In this document: positions 42,968-51,922 of the stretch, one piece after another
How the letters are laid out: each line of letters opens with the position of its first letter
How positions within the stretch are numbered: position 1 is the first letter of the stretch
NCBI GenBank assembly: GCA_900547825.1
Contig: URII01000004.1
Location: 1 to 64,000 of the forward strand
Direction: 5' to 3'
From: an uncultured Porphyromonadaceae bacterium
GTDB lineage: Bacteria > Bacteroidota > Bacteroidia > Bacteroidales > Muribaculaceae
Length of the DNA stretch: 64,000 nt
The notes under the pieces: generated by a model
What the model was told of the DNA's origin: nothing
The model's database searches: none
Seen by the model: the letters and a program-made list of their open reading frames with translations, nothing else
Made by a program: the position numbers and the translations under genes

Positions 42968-43732
42968 ATGAACAATCTCAAATCCACAATGACATTCCGT
43001 TACACACTGACGGCAGCCGACCTTGATCCGCAGGGGGAACTTCCGCTGTCGCACCTCGTGAAAATGATAATCGAGGGATCCACACTCCATGCCAACGACC
43101 TCGGCGTGGGATATGACCGGCTTATAACCCGTGGCCACGCATGGGTGCTACGCCGCCTCAGCCTCGGAATCGCACGAATGCCGGGAATGGGGGACTCGTT
43201 TTCAATGACAACACGAGTGGAAAGCGTAGGCCCTCTTTCATCGGAACGACTCTTCGAACTACGGTCCGACTCCGGAGAAATCCTTGTGCTTGCCCGCACA
43301 TCCTGGGTAGTGATCGATGTGATGAAGCGCCGGCTGGTTCCGTTAGGCGACCTCACAGAACTTAATGCCATAGCATCACAGTTCGAGCCCAATGTAGCAC
43401 ATGGCCCACGCCCGAGAGTGTCGCGCACCCCCGACAGAAAATTCAGCATAAATGTGCGTTACAGCGATCTGGACATCAACCGGCATGTCACCACATCGCG
43501 CTATGTGGATTATGTGGACGACGCATTCACCCCCGAATGGCACTCCACCAACCGAATAACAGCGCTTGACATATCATTCATGAGGGAGACAATGCCAGGC
43601 GAACCGATGGAAGCATCAGTGACTGACGGTAACAGCCATTCGCAGATCGATATGCTCTGCAGCGAAACCCCACACGTAATAGCAACCGTCAGCTATGTCT
43701 CCCGCTACCCATGTAAAAACCAGGAAATGTGA
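42968..43732 (+). CDS. Acyl-ACP thioesterase
   Basis: A 254-residue double-hotdog thioesterase that releases fatty acids from acyl carrier protein. The N-terminal hotdog carries HLVKMIIEGSTLHANDLGVG and the substrate-side RGHAWVLRRLSLGIARMPGM. The C-terminal hotdog has the catalytic SDLDINRHVTTSRYVDYVDD, with the Asp-x-Asn-x-His triad positions of FatA/FatB-like enzymes. Bacterial members of this family are common in Bacteroidales. The start at 42968 is the usual distance from the first hotdog; a second Met lies at codon 8. Monocistronic. Confidence 0.92.
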   Translation: MNNLKSTMTFRYTLTAADLDPQGELPLSHLVKMIIEGSTLHANDLGVGYDRLITRGHAWVLRRLSLGIARMPGMGDSFSMTTRVESVGPLSSERLFELRSDSGEILVLARTSWVVIDVMKRRLVPLGDLTELNAIASQFEPNVAHGPRPRVSRTPDRKFSINVRYSDLDINRHVTTSRYVDYVDDAFTPEWHSTNRITALDISFMRETMPGEPMEASVTDGNSHSQIDMLCSETPHVIATVSYVSRYPCKNQEM

Positions 43733-43770
43733 ATTTAAGTTATGTAACGCATTTTATCTCTCACAATTCG

Positions 43771-43800
43771 TTGAAAATCCAATCTTTTCATTTATCTTTG
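43771..43800 (+). promoter_or_regulatory. Promoter of the C10 peptidase-fimbrillin operon
   Basis: TATCTTTG at 43793-43800, preceded 19 bases upstream by TTG (43771-43773), a partial -33 element. Start codon at 43857. Confidence 0.7.
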
Positions 43801-43856
43801 TGTTTGCAACATAACACAACCCAATCAGCTAACCAATATCCCATTTATAAACTACA

Positions 43857-45461
43857 ATGAGAAAAGCCATTTTATCATTAGCAGTGGTGCTCGGAGCGTC
43901 GGTAGGCGCCAATGCATCACCGGTGACAGCTCCAGTGGCTCAGGACGTGGCCAAGCAGTTCATGAAAGGCCGCGGAGTCAATGTGAAAGGAGTAAAATCC
44001 ACCCAAACGGTAGAGAACGCCTATTACATCATCAACTTCACTCCCGGAGGCTGGGCCATAGTGAGCGCAGATGACACCACCACCCCGATCCTCGGCTATT
44101 CCGAATCGAGCAGTCTGGATTGGCATACCATTCCATCCAATATGCGCGGCGTCCTCGCCCAATATAAGGATGTGGTGAAAAGCAACGCCGTGGGGCGCCG
44201 TCAGGCTGACCGCCGCTGGACATCAAACATGGCGCTTACTTCGCGTTCAGGCGTGAAGATAGAGCCGCTTATCAAGGTGAACTGGAACCAGTCGTCGCCT
44301 TTCAACAAATACATTCCCGGCAACATGCTCGTGGGATGCCCCGCAGTGTCGCTCTCACAAGCTATGAGCGTACAGCAGTGGCCTGACAAATTTTCAGGCA
44401 CAGCTTCCTATTACAGCAGCTCGGCAGGAGCTACGCTGACAGTGAGCGAAAGCGAGGAACGCGCCTACAACTGGGCCGACATTCTCAGCGGCCGCAACCG
44501 CTACGACGAAGTAGCCCGTCTGCTCTACCATGCCGGTGTGGCCCAGCAGATGAATTACGGAATGACAGGCTCAGGCATTCCGTCAAACGAGATATCCCGT
44601 ATGACCAATGCCCTCAAACGCCACTTCCGCTATGGCAATGATGTGGCCTACTATTGGCGCGACAGCTATCGCGGCGATTGGGAGCAGCTTCTTATCAACG
44701 AACTCGGTGCCGGACGTGCAATAATTTACAATGCCATCGGCGGAACAGGAGCCGACACCTACGGCCACAGCTTCAACTTCGACGGCCTTGACGATCAGGG
44801 CAACTTCCATGTGAACTGGGGCTGGGGCGGCTACGGCAACGGCTATTTCAGCGTAAACGCCCTGACCGACGCCCAGATAGGCCAGAACTATGACCGCATG
44901 CACGTGTGTGTGATCGGTATCGGAAGCCCCAACCGCAGCCTGCGTTCCATGACAATGAGCAACACCACCATCGAGTCAGGTCTCGGAGCCGGCGCAGCTG
45001 TGGCCCAGGCCCTCGTGAACGGTGAAAAAGCCCAGTCGACATTCTCGTTCTCACTTTCAGGAGTCAACGGTGAGACTGTTCCGTTCACAATCAACAACGA
45101 AGGCATTCTCTATGCAAACGCAGCCCTCAACACAGGCGACACCTACTCAATAGAGATCACTGTGAAGGACAATGCATCGGGCACATCGCTCACACAGGGC
45201 TTCAATTTCGAGGTAGCAGCTCCCCAGCCTCTGGCCAAAGCCACATCGATAGCCTATAACCGCACCACAGGCACATTCTCCGTGCTTACCCGCTTCAACG
45301 TGTCCTACACCATCACCAACCCTTCTGGCCAGGTGTCACGTCAGGGCCGTCTTGACCTTCCCGACTTCGAATTCTCGGCCGCCGATCTTGCCAGCGGCGT
45401 GAATACTCTTCGCCTCAACTGTGGAAACGAAACCAAGGAAATCAAAATCGTAAAAAAATAA
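43857..45461 (+). CDS. C10 (streptopain-type) cysteine peptidase
   Basis: A 534-residue secreted peptidase. Signal peptide about 1-20. Spi-type inhibitory pro-domain about 22-125 (VAQDVAKQFMKGRG, AYYIINFTPGGWAIVSADDT, TTPILGYSE). The catalytic C10 domain starts near 135, with nucleophile Cys161 in NMLVGCPAVSLSQAM and His304 in YGHSFNFDG, followed by the conserved FHVNWGWGGYGNGYF. The residues after Cys161 (PAVSLSQ) differ from the usual VATA(M/T)AQ. Residues 365-534 are a C-terminal region with an Ig-like part and a terminal sorting-like end (LRLNCGNETKEIKIVKK), so T9SS export is possible. It lies 11 bases ahead of the fimbrillin gene. Confidence 0.92.
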   Translation: MRKAILSLAVVLGASVGANASPVTAPVAQDVAKQFMKGRGVNVKGVKSTQTVENAYYIINFTPGGWAIVSADDTTTPILGYSESSSLDWHTIPSNMRGVLAQYKDVVKSNAVGRRQADRRWTSNMALTSRSGVKIEPLIKVNWNQSSPFNKYIPGNMLVGCPAVSLSQAMSVQQWPDKFSGTASYYSSSAGATLTVSESEERAYNWADILSGRNRYDEVARLLYHAGVAQQMNYGMTGSGIPSNEISRMTNALKRHFRYGNDVAYYWRDSYRGDWEQLLINELGAGRAIIYNAIGGTGADTYGHSFNFDGLDDQGNFHVNWGWGGYGNGYFSVNALTDAQIGQNYDRMHVCVIGIGSPNRSLRSMTMSNTTIESGLGAGAAVAQALVNGEKAQSTFSFSLSGVNGETVPFTINNEGILYANAALNTGDTYSIEITVKDNASGTSLTQGFNFEVAAPQPLAKATSIAYNRTTGTFSVLTRFNVSYTITNPSGQVSRQGRLDLPDFEFSAADLASGVNTLRLNCGNETKEIKIVKK

Positions 45462-45472
45462 GCACATAAGCC

Positions 45473-46609
45473 ATGAACAAGAAATTATATATAGCTATCG
45501 CAGGTCTTTCCATGACCGTTGGACTCGGTCTTACCTCCTGCAGCGACTCTAAGAACGATAATGGCGGCGGAGGGGGCGGCAGCTCTCAGGAAGGTGTACC
45601 CATCACACTCCAGGCCGACCTGCTGCTCAAGTCCTCCCCTACCCTTGAATTCAAGGATGCCGATGAAATGAACGTCTATGCCAAGGCTACCCGCGACATC
45701 ACGGGCAAGGATCTGGTGAGCGGTATCAAAGCCATCAAGAAAGGGGACAAATGGGAACTCACTCCCGAAGTGCGCATAACTGAAGGCCAAAACGCCTATA
45801 TCTTCGCTGCCGCACCTTACGACCCCTCCTATACCAATCCGCAGGAAATCCCCGTGGACATGGCCAAACAGGTAGATCTGCTCTATTCCGGTGCCGTAGT
45901 GGCAGCATCGTATCAGTCTAACAGCCCCAAGGTCACGATGAAACATGCCCTTTCGCTTGTGACGCTCAACATCTCGTCAGAGGGCTACAGCGGAAGCGGA
46001 CAGCTCACCTCTGTGGCAATCAACGGCGACGGGGTGTTCACCAAAGGCAAGATGGATGTATCCACCGGTAAGATTACAGGCACTTCCAAGGATCCCGTTA
46101 GTGTGGATGTGTCCGCTACCATTCAGAAAGGCGGTTGGAAAACAGGTCATCCCAATGTATGGGTGATCCCGTTCAACACCAAGACTTCCGAGGCTAACCT
46201 CACCGTGACTATTGACGGAAAGACCTATGTGCTCGCATTCCCCGAAGTGGAAATGACCACCGGATTCCAGTACATATTCCATCTCGCCCTTACAAACTAC
46301 GGTCTTGAATTCATTCCCGGAGCCACACAGAGCATCCGCCTCAACATGGTGGATGAAGGTGTAGCTTCGCCCGAAGGCCACGGTCTCGTGACCATGACCA
46401 TGTCCTCATCAGCTTTCACAGCTCCCTATTTCACCGGCGATGACGTGTTCGGCAACATTTCATGGGACGGCGGAAGCAAATCATATGGACCCGGCGCCAC
46501 CGCCACTGTTCCGGCCAACTCCAAAGTAGTGGTCGAGACATGGAATTCAACCGGTTTCGAAATCCGTTCACTTGAAGGAGTCGAATCAATCGACCTCTCC
46601 CAATATTGA
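45473..46609 (+). CDS. Fimbrillin-family (Mfa-like) lipoprotein
   Basis: A 378-residue lipoprotein (Cys23 in GLTSCSDSK) with a Gly6 linker and a two-domain fimbrillin body: YIFAAAPYDPS, QVDLLYSGAVVAASYQS, SPKVTMKHALSLVTLNISSE and LTSVAINGDGVFTKGKMDVS form the recognisable N-terminal Mfa_like domain. Fimbrillins are exported as lipoproteins and in type V pili are matured by a protease before polymerising. The first Arg of the mature chain is residue 74 (YAKATRDITG), where Arg-specific processing would have to occur. Downstream of a C10 peptidase in the same operon; other pilus subunits are not encoded nearby. Confidence 0.82.
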   Translation: MNKKLYIAIAGLSMTVGLGLTSCSDSKNDNGGGGGGSSQEGVPITLQADLLLKSSPTLEFKDADEMNVYAKATRDITGKDLVSGIKAIKKGDKWELTPEVRITEGQNAYIFAAAPYDPSYTNPQEIPVDMAKQVDLLYSGAVVAASYQSNSPKVTMKHALSLVTLNISSEGYSGSGQLTSVAINGDGVFTKGKMDVSTGKITGTSKDPVSVDVSATIQKGGWKTGHPNVWVIPFNTKTSEANLTVTIDGKTYVLAFPEVEMTTGFQYIFHLALTNYGLEFIPGATQSIRLNMVDEGVASPEGHGLVTMTMSSSAFTAPYFTGDDVFGNISWDGGSKSYGPGATATVPANSKVVVETWNSTGFEIRSLEGVESIDLSQY

Positions 46610-46640
46610 GACATCAAGGCTGAATAAGCCATCCTGACAC

Positions 46641-46680
46641 TGTCCCCGCATCTTTAATAAGGATGCGGGGACATTAATTT
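46641..46680 (+). terminator. Terminator of the C10 peptidase-fimbrillin operon
   Basis: TGTCCCCGCATC pairs perfectly (12 bp) with GATGCGGGGACA around a 9-base loop, then TTAATTT. Confidence 0.85.
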
Positions 46681-46743
46681 ATAAGACACAATGTTTCGTT
46701 ATGTGAATTAATGTTATTGATCCATAATTATAAGTCACACCTA

Positions 46744-46774
46744 TTGTGAAACGCGAATTTATGTTTTATATTTG
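46744..46774 (+). promoter_or_regulatory. Promoter of the candidate small RNA / DUF488 leader
   Basis: TATATTTG at 46767-46774, with TTG (in ATTGTG, 46744-46746) 20 bases upstream. No start codon with a significant reading frame follows for 300 bases. Confidence 0.75.
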
Positions 46775-46780
46775 CATCAC

Positions 46781-47004
46781 TTGATTATAGCAATTAACCC
46801 TAAACAAAATATCCAAGCAGAATCTGAGATACCATAAGCGACACAAAGCAGCAACATGTTTCCACGCTAACGAATGATTACCCTAAGAAATAACGATGTA
46901 TAGCTAATTAACAAATCTCCGACCTACAAACACAACTCAAAGAAATAAGTGAATCATAGGTTAGAAGTCCGTCAGCTCGTGATGAGTCGGCGGTCTTCGT
47001 TTTT
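46781..47004 (+). ncRNA. Candidate small RNA or long 5' leader
   Basis: A stretch of about 224 bases between a consensus promoter and an intrinsic terminator (46964-47004), without any coding frame longer than a few codons. The 3' hairpin is GAAG-T-CCGTC pairing with GGCGG-T-CTTC (one G-U wobble and one T-T mismatch), further closed by CTC/GAG, and is followed by GTTTTT. It resembles a free-standing small RNA. The alternative is an attenuated leader of the DUF488 gene 80 bases downstream. It matches no RNA family that I recognise. Confidence 0.45.
46964..47004 (+). terminator. Intrinsic terminator of the candidate small RNA
   Basis: Imperfect 10-pair stem closed by GAAG/CTTC and CCGTC/GGCGG, with an inner CTC/GAG pairing and a T5 run at 47000-47004. 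Confidence 0.75.
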
Positions 47005-47083
47005 AGGTCTATACTTCTCAGCCAACCTTACATATCATAGAATTGTTAGTTAACCGACACTGATTGACTTAAACTTTTATGAT

Positions 47084-47443
47084 ATGACACAATATAAGCT
47101 TAAACGAGCCTACGAACCCCAGTCGCCCGACGACGGTTTCAGAGTCTATATAGACCGTCTATGGCCCCGCGGATTGTCGCATGAAACATTTCATTACGAC
47201 TTATGGGACAAAGATATAGCACCATCAACAGAGCTGCGCGAATGGTTCCATGCCGATCCTGACAACCGCTGGAGCGAATTTGAAAAACGTTATACCGCCG
47301 AGCTGTCCGGTTCAGCATATTTCGCATCGCTAAGAAATCTTCTCAAACACAAACCGACAGTCACACTCCTTTACTCGTCACACGACGAAAAGAGAAACAA
47401 TGCCGTGGTAGTGTATAATCTTCTTACTAAATCAAAACACTGA
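47084..47443 (+). CDS. DUF488 family protein (YeaO-like)
   Basis: A 119-residue cytoplasmic protein with the DUF488 signature RVYIDRLWPRG (about 20-30), DKDIAPSTELREWF (about 43-56), FEKRYTAEL and the C-terminal TLLYSSHDEKRNNAVVVYNL. The family is widespread and of unknown biochemical function. No promoter is evident between the candidate small RNA terminator and the ATG, so it may depend on read-through. Confidence 0.9.
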   Translation: MTQYKLKRAYEPQSPDDGFRVYIDRLWPRGLSHETFHYDLWDKDIAPSTELREWFHADPDNRWSEFEKRYTAELSGSAYFASLRNLLKHKPTVTLLYSSHDEKRNNAVVVYNLLTKSKH

Positions 47444-47468
47444 AAAGCATTCCATATCTATAAAAGAA

Positions 47469-47491
47469 GAACCGGACAAATTGCCCGGTTC
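47469..47491 (-). terminator. Terminator of the tandem surface-protein genes
   Basis: GAACCGG pairs with CCGGTTC; on the minus strand it is followed by TTCTTTTATAG, 26 bases after the stop codon at 47518. On the plus strand it sits 26 bases after the DUF488 gene. Confidence 0.75.
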
Positions 47492-47517
47492 CTCATATCT
47501 ATAACCTCCAACGGGAT

Positions 47518-50500
47518 TTACGGCACGATAACCTTGACCGCACCGGAAGCACAGGTAACCACATAAACTCCCGGTGCTACAGATATAGAGGTATGTCCTG
47601 CCGGCACTCTGACGCCCGCTGCCACAACGCCTGAGGGTGTCACAACGCGTATATCCGCATCCGCCGGCGAATCTACCACAACAGCGCCCTTGATTGCGCT
47701 CACTCTCAATGCCTCTGATCCCGTGAGCCCTATGCCGGACCATACAGGAACCACTGGCTCACAAAGGGCGGAGACACCTTTGTCGTAAACAGCCTTTACG
47801 GCATACTGCGGTTTAGCGCCTCGTGATGCGAACTCCGTGTCGGTGAACGACGGATCATCCGCACCAGATGTACCTATCAGTTCGCCACCGCACCACACTT
47901 CATAGCCGGTAAGCTCCCAGCGGGGCACACTCATATCGTTGAACGACAGGTCATCCACAAACATAGCGAACGATCCGTCGCTAACACAGTTGACAGCAAA
48001 ATAGCGGGCACCTTCGGGAAGGTAATAGCGATATTCCTGCCATTGCCCCGGAAGTTCCACATAGTCGGACGAACCGATGGCAGTAAAAGCAGCCGGATCT
48101 GCATCTGTAAGCGAATACAACACACGCATACGCTCGGCCGGAGTGTCCTGAAGCGTGAACGAACGCGCGAAGAACGAGATCCACTGTTCGCTGCCGTTAA
48201 GTCGAGGCGATATAAGCCAGTCGTTGTTCACATAATTCATCGATGCGAGGGCCATGAACATACGGTCGCCGGAATGAGGCTCACCCTCGGGCCATATGTC
48301 AATGCCGAGAGTCCGGGCGTTGCACACCTGGAAAGCCTTGCGGGCGGTGGCGTTAGGATATTCGCCGAGATCCTTATTAATATAATGTGTAAGGTCATAG
48401 TCGCCGTCCCACATGGACCACTCACCTATTCCGTCTATAGCCCAGTCGGGATAGCTCTCCACATCGTCGGTGACAGCACCTTGGCGCGAGGGGTCCTGCC
48501 ATGTCAGCACCACGGCCTCATCGTTGACAGTAGCCTCAAGTCCGGTAACTCCGGGCACCACGGGTTCCACCACATTCACAACGACCTGACGCGAGTCGTT
48601 GGCAGGGTTTGAATCATCACGGAGCGTCACAGAGGCCGTGAGGTTCAACACAACCGGCTCAGCCGGCAGATCGAATTCCAAAGGCACCCGCAATTCGGCA
48701 CCCGAAGCAAGAGTCTCCACATCCATAGCAGCAAGTTCACCGCCGGAAGCGTCGGCAACCGTAAGCACGGCACCTTCGGCAGCTTCAGCGCCTGCATTAA
48801 GAACCGTCACGCTAACCTCGGCTTTCTCACCGGCGGCTATACGTGAGGGCACTGAAAACGCACTCACTGCAAGATCATACATAACGCCGTTGTCAACGGT
48901 CACATTGTCGAGATATATGTCGGCCACACCGTCAACCGTTCCGGCAAAACCGATGCGGATCCAATCCGAATCCTTCCATTGGGCGAGACTTACGCTATAG
49001 CGCTTCCAGCCTGTGGCCGAAGTCCGGGCTATCGGTTCACCTACAGCATTGAATTCATCGGAGCCGGCTGCAAGCAGCAGGCTTACAGAGCCGTCACCTT
49101 CACCCTCGGCATGATAGAGCCAGAATGAAAGCATGGGATTGTCAAGCCCAGCAAGCGATATCTTCGGCGAATAGAAGTATGACACAGCTCCAACAGGCTC
49201 TCCGACACTATGGAAAGTGGCAAGGCCGCGGTCGCCGTTCTGATCGGATACCGAAGGATTGTAGCCCATCTCATCAAGAGTCCATGAATAATTAAGGGCG
49301 GTGGCGCTCTGCGCAATCCAAGGGTAATAAGCCATATCGGCTCCTGCAAAGCTCTCGGCGAGCGGAGCGGGATAAGGAGAGCCGAAAAGGGTAAGCTGCG
49401 ACTGGGCATAGGCTCCTTTGGTGTCACCGCAATAGGGGGTCACAAGCCACCATTGCGCGGTCTGACCCGACGACGGCACAGCAAAACCCGTATCAGTGAA
49501 CGCAAGACCGGAATGTGACTCCGCAACTACAGTGCCGTCACCGCGCACAATTCTATAAGTAAGAGCCGAGGCGTCAAACCATCCGCCGTTGGCTCCGCTT
49601 TCAGGAGCCTCCCATGTCAGAACTGCATGGCCATCGGTTTCGGTTACCGAAAGATTTCGGACAGCCCCGGGAGCATCCGTACCTACAAATGTACGCACTG
49701 TGGCGGCAGCGCTCTCGCCCACTTCATTTGCCACGGTAACAGTATAGGTATACGATCCCGATTCAGGCACCGATGTGTCAGTCCACGACATGGTCACACC
49801 GGGCGTCAAGCCGTCGGTAAGTTCAGCCACAGCTGCGTCGGCACCGCTGCGCCGGATCACCACCGATGTTATCGACACTAGATCAGCGCCCTCCACATCC
49901 TTTTCAGGAAGCGTAAACGACAAGGTTGCCTCAAGCACGCCTCCGGAGCCCGGTGTGGCTGCAATCTCAGTCACTGCGGCCGGCACACGGCTGTCGAGAG
50001 CCGAAATGCCTATGTTGTCGACATACAGGTGCCACTTGTAAGCATCCGAATAACATTGCACACCGAGATAATACAGTCCGTCGGATTCCACTGTGAATGT
50101 TGCCTGACCATTCTCCCACGAGGTGTTCTTGACTCCGGGATGGTCACCGAGGGCCACATTCATGGCTGCCGGAGAGGGGGCATTGCCGAGCATGACGCGG
50201 AAACTCTCATCATAAGTCTTGCTGTACACACGCCAGTCGTAAGTAACCTTATAAGTTACTCCGGCATGAAGCTCGACTGCCGGCGAGAATAGCCAGTCAT
50301 CAGCCGCCAGTTTGTCAGGATCATACTGGTATGACGCACAGCTGAACTGCGAGCTTGAGTACCATTTCCAAGTGGCTCCGCCGTTGACATTATCCACCGT
50401 CCAGATATCGAATGCGTCAGCAGTATCGAATGTTTCGGTAAACGGCACCTGGAGGGCGCCGCTAACGAGCGACTTGGCCGATACGGCAGCCTCGCCTGTT

Positions 50501-51912
50501 CCCGCTGCCGAGGTGGCGCTTACGGTGTAATACACATATGCCATGCCCTCTGGTATGGATGTATCCGTAAACGATGTAGCTCCCAGATTCTCAGCCACTT
50601 TCACATTGTCGGGCATACGCACCACGGTATACTTCAGGCGGTCGGGATACACAGCGCCTCCGTTCACACCACGGTCAGGAGCGGTCCATGTGATACTGGC
50701 CTTTCCGTCAGCAACAGTCAGGGTGACGTCAGAAGGCTTCACGGGCACATCCTCACCGCCCCACACATCAAGAGTCACAGGCTGCCCGCGAAGCGACTCG
50801 GTGCAGGCCGTAAGCTTCAGCGTATTGGCACCCTGGGAGAATGTAAGCCGGGGCGACACAGCCTCACTTCCGGGGGCAACGTTGTCAATCAACGTCTCCG
50901 CTCCATTCACCGACACTATCACCATCAGCGAACCGGTGAGCGGGGCTCCTCCGGCAGTGACAACAGGGGCTGTAAATCTCACAGATCCTTTAAGAGGATC
51001 CGACGGATCAAATTCCACCTTAGCGCCTGTAACTGCATCAGGGGCTTCGGGATCCACAGTGTCGTCCATCATATGAAGACCCGCAAAACAGGCCGTGCCC
51101 TCAAACTGCATTACCTCGGTGACTTCACCGGTATGCGGATTGATGGTATAAAGACCTGACCACCGGCGCTTGTTTGCGCCATAGCCATCCTCCTGAACCA
51201 CAGCGGCTATCAGGCGGTCGTTGGCCTCGTCGTAACACATAGAGCTGACCTGCACCGGCACAAGACTCACAAAAGGCGAAAGGCCGGAAGTCTTGATACG
51301 GTTTACCTCACCTGTGCGCGGATCTATCGTCGCCACGTAGTCAAACGCTCCGTAAAGCGCATAAAGTTTACCGGTGCCGTCGGCCGCAATAGCGAAAATG
51401 TCGCGTTCGAGAAGCTTTATCTGAGTGGCCTCGGCGGTAGACAGATTCAGGTAGCCGAAGCGGCTGAACTCATTATAATCCGAATAAAAGAATGCTCCGT
51501 AGACACGTCCGGTAACCGGGTCGTAAGTCAGATCAGAGGGAAGATTCACATCGTCGGTTTCCTGACGGGTGCCGACAGTGGCCCATGTGGAAGCTGAATA
51601 CTGCCGGTAGAACACCCCGGTGCCATCCATTTCCATACAGTACATCACATTGTCCTTCTTGACTCCGGCCACTACGGACGACATCGATTCAACCCGCTTG
51701 AGGCATTTCACAGCTCCTCCCTGACGCACTTCGATAGAATAAACTCCGGCATCCTTATCGATGGAACCTTCCCAGCGGCTGTCGTAGACTTTCAGACCGC
51801 ACACCTTCGTGGCCGGAGGCGGCGGAGTGCCGACGCCCGCCATAAACGGCGCGGCGCCCAGCACAGCCAGAAGGGTTATTGAAAGCGATTTAATTCTGAA
51901 ATTACATTTCAT
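47518..51912 (-). CDS. Giant T9SS-secreted cleaved-adhesin-type protein (1464 residues)
   Basis: Signal peptide at the N-terminus (MKCNFRIKSLSITLLAVLGA). Residues about 40-295 look like a beta-propeller with repeated LTYDPVTGRVYGAFF, ATIDPRTGEVNRI and LYTINPHTGEVTEVM units. Fibronectin-III-like segments alternate with jelly-roll domains carrying ADDWLFSP (about 540), a third jelly roll (PMLSFWLYHAEGEGDGSVSL, about 925-945), a CARDB-like stretch and NNDWLISP (about 1240). The end (IRVVTPSGVVAAGVRVPAGH ... GVYVVTCASGAVKVIVP) is a type A T9SS sorting signal. Start lies 10 bases after the stop of the upstream paralogue, so both are co-transcribed. Probably a surface adhesin; ligand unknown. Confidence 0.85.
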   Translation of the reverse strand: MKCNFRIKSLSITLLAVLGAAPFMAGVGTPPPPATKVCGLKVYDSRWEGSIDKDAGVYSIEVRQGGAVKCLKRVESMSSVVAGVKKDNVMYCMEMDGTGVFYRQYSASTWATVGTRQETDDVNLPSDLTYDPVTGRVYGAFFYSDYNEFSRFGYLNLSTAEATQIKLLERDIFAIAADGTGKLYALYGAFDYVATIDPRTGEVNRIKTSGLSPFVSLVPVQVSSMCYDEANDRLIAAVVQEDGYGANKRRWSGLYTINPHTGEVTEVMQFEGTACFAGLHMMDDTVDPEAPDAVTGAKVEFDPSDPLKGSVRFTAPVVTAGGAPLTGSLMVIVSVNGAETLIDNVAPGSEAVSPRLTFSQGANTLKLTACTESLRGQPVTLDVWGGEDVPVKPSDVTLTVADGKASITWTAPDRGVNGGAVYPDRLKYTVVRMPDNVKVAENLGATSFTDTSIPEGMAYVYYTVSATSAAGTGEAAVSAKSLVSGALQVPFTETFDTADAFDIWTVDNVNGGATWKWYSSSQFSCASYQYDPDKLAADDWLFSPAVELHAGVTYKVTYDWRVYSKTYDESFRVMLGNAPSPAAMNVALGDHPGVKNTSWENGQATFTVESDGLYYLGVQCYSDAYKWHLYVDNIGISALDSRVPAAVTEIAATPGSGGVLEATLSFTLPEKDVEGADLVSITSVVIRRSGADAAVAELTDGLTPGVTMSWTDTSVPESGSYTYTVTVANEVGESAAATVRTFVGTDAPGAVRNLSVTETDGHAVLTWEAPESGANGGWFDASALTYRIVRGDGTVVAESHSGLAFTDTGFAVPSSGQTAQWWLVTPYCGDTKGAYAQSQLTLFGSPYPAPLAESFAGADMAYYPWIAQSATALNYSWTLDEMGYNPSVSDQNGDRGLATFHSVGEPVGAVSYFYSPKISLAGLDNPMLSFWLYHAEGEGDGSVSLLLAAGSDEFNAVGEPIARTSATGWKRYSVSLAQWKDSDWIRIGFAGTVDGVADIYLDNVTVDNGVMYDLAVSAFSVPSRIAAGEKAEVSVTVLNAGAEAAEGAVLTVADASGGELAAMDVETLASGAELRVPLEFDLPAEPVVLNLTASVTLRDDSNPANDSRQVVVNVVEPVVPGVTGLEATVNDEAVVLTWQDPSRQGAVTDDVESYPDWAIDGIGEWSMWDGDYDLTHYINKDLGEYPNATARKAFQVCNARTLGIDIWPEGEPHSGDRMFMALASMNYVNNDWLISPRLNGSEQWISFFARSFTLQDTPAERMRVLYSLTDADPAAFTAIGSSDYVELPGQWQEYRYYLPEGARYFAVNCVSDGSFAMFVDDLSFNDMSVPRWELTGYEVWCGGELIGTSGADDPSFTDTEFASRGAKPQYAVKAVYDKGVSALCEPVVPVWSGIGLTGSEALRVSAIKGAVVVDSPADADIRVVTPSGVVAAGVRVPAGHTSISVAPGVYVVTCASGAVKVIVP

Positions 51913-51922
51913 GTCAAACTGT

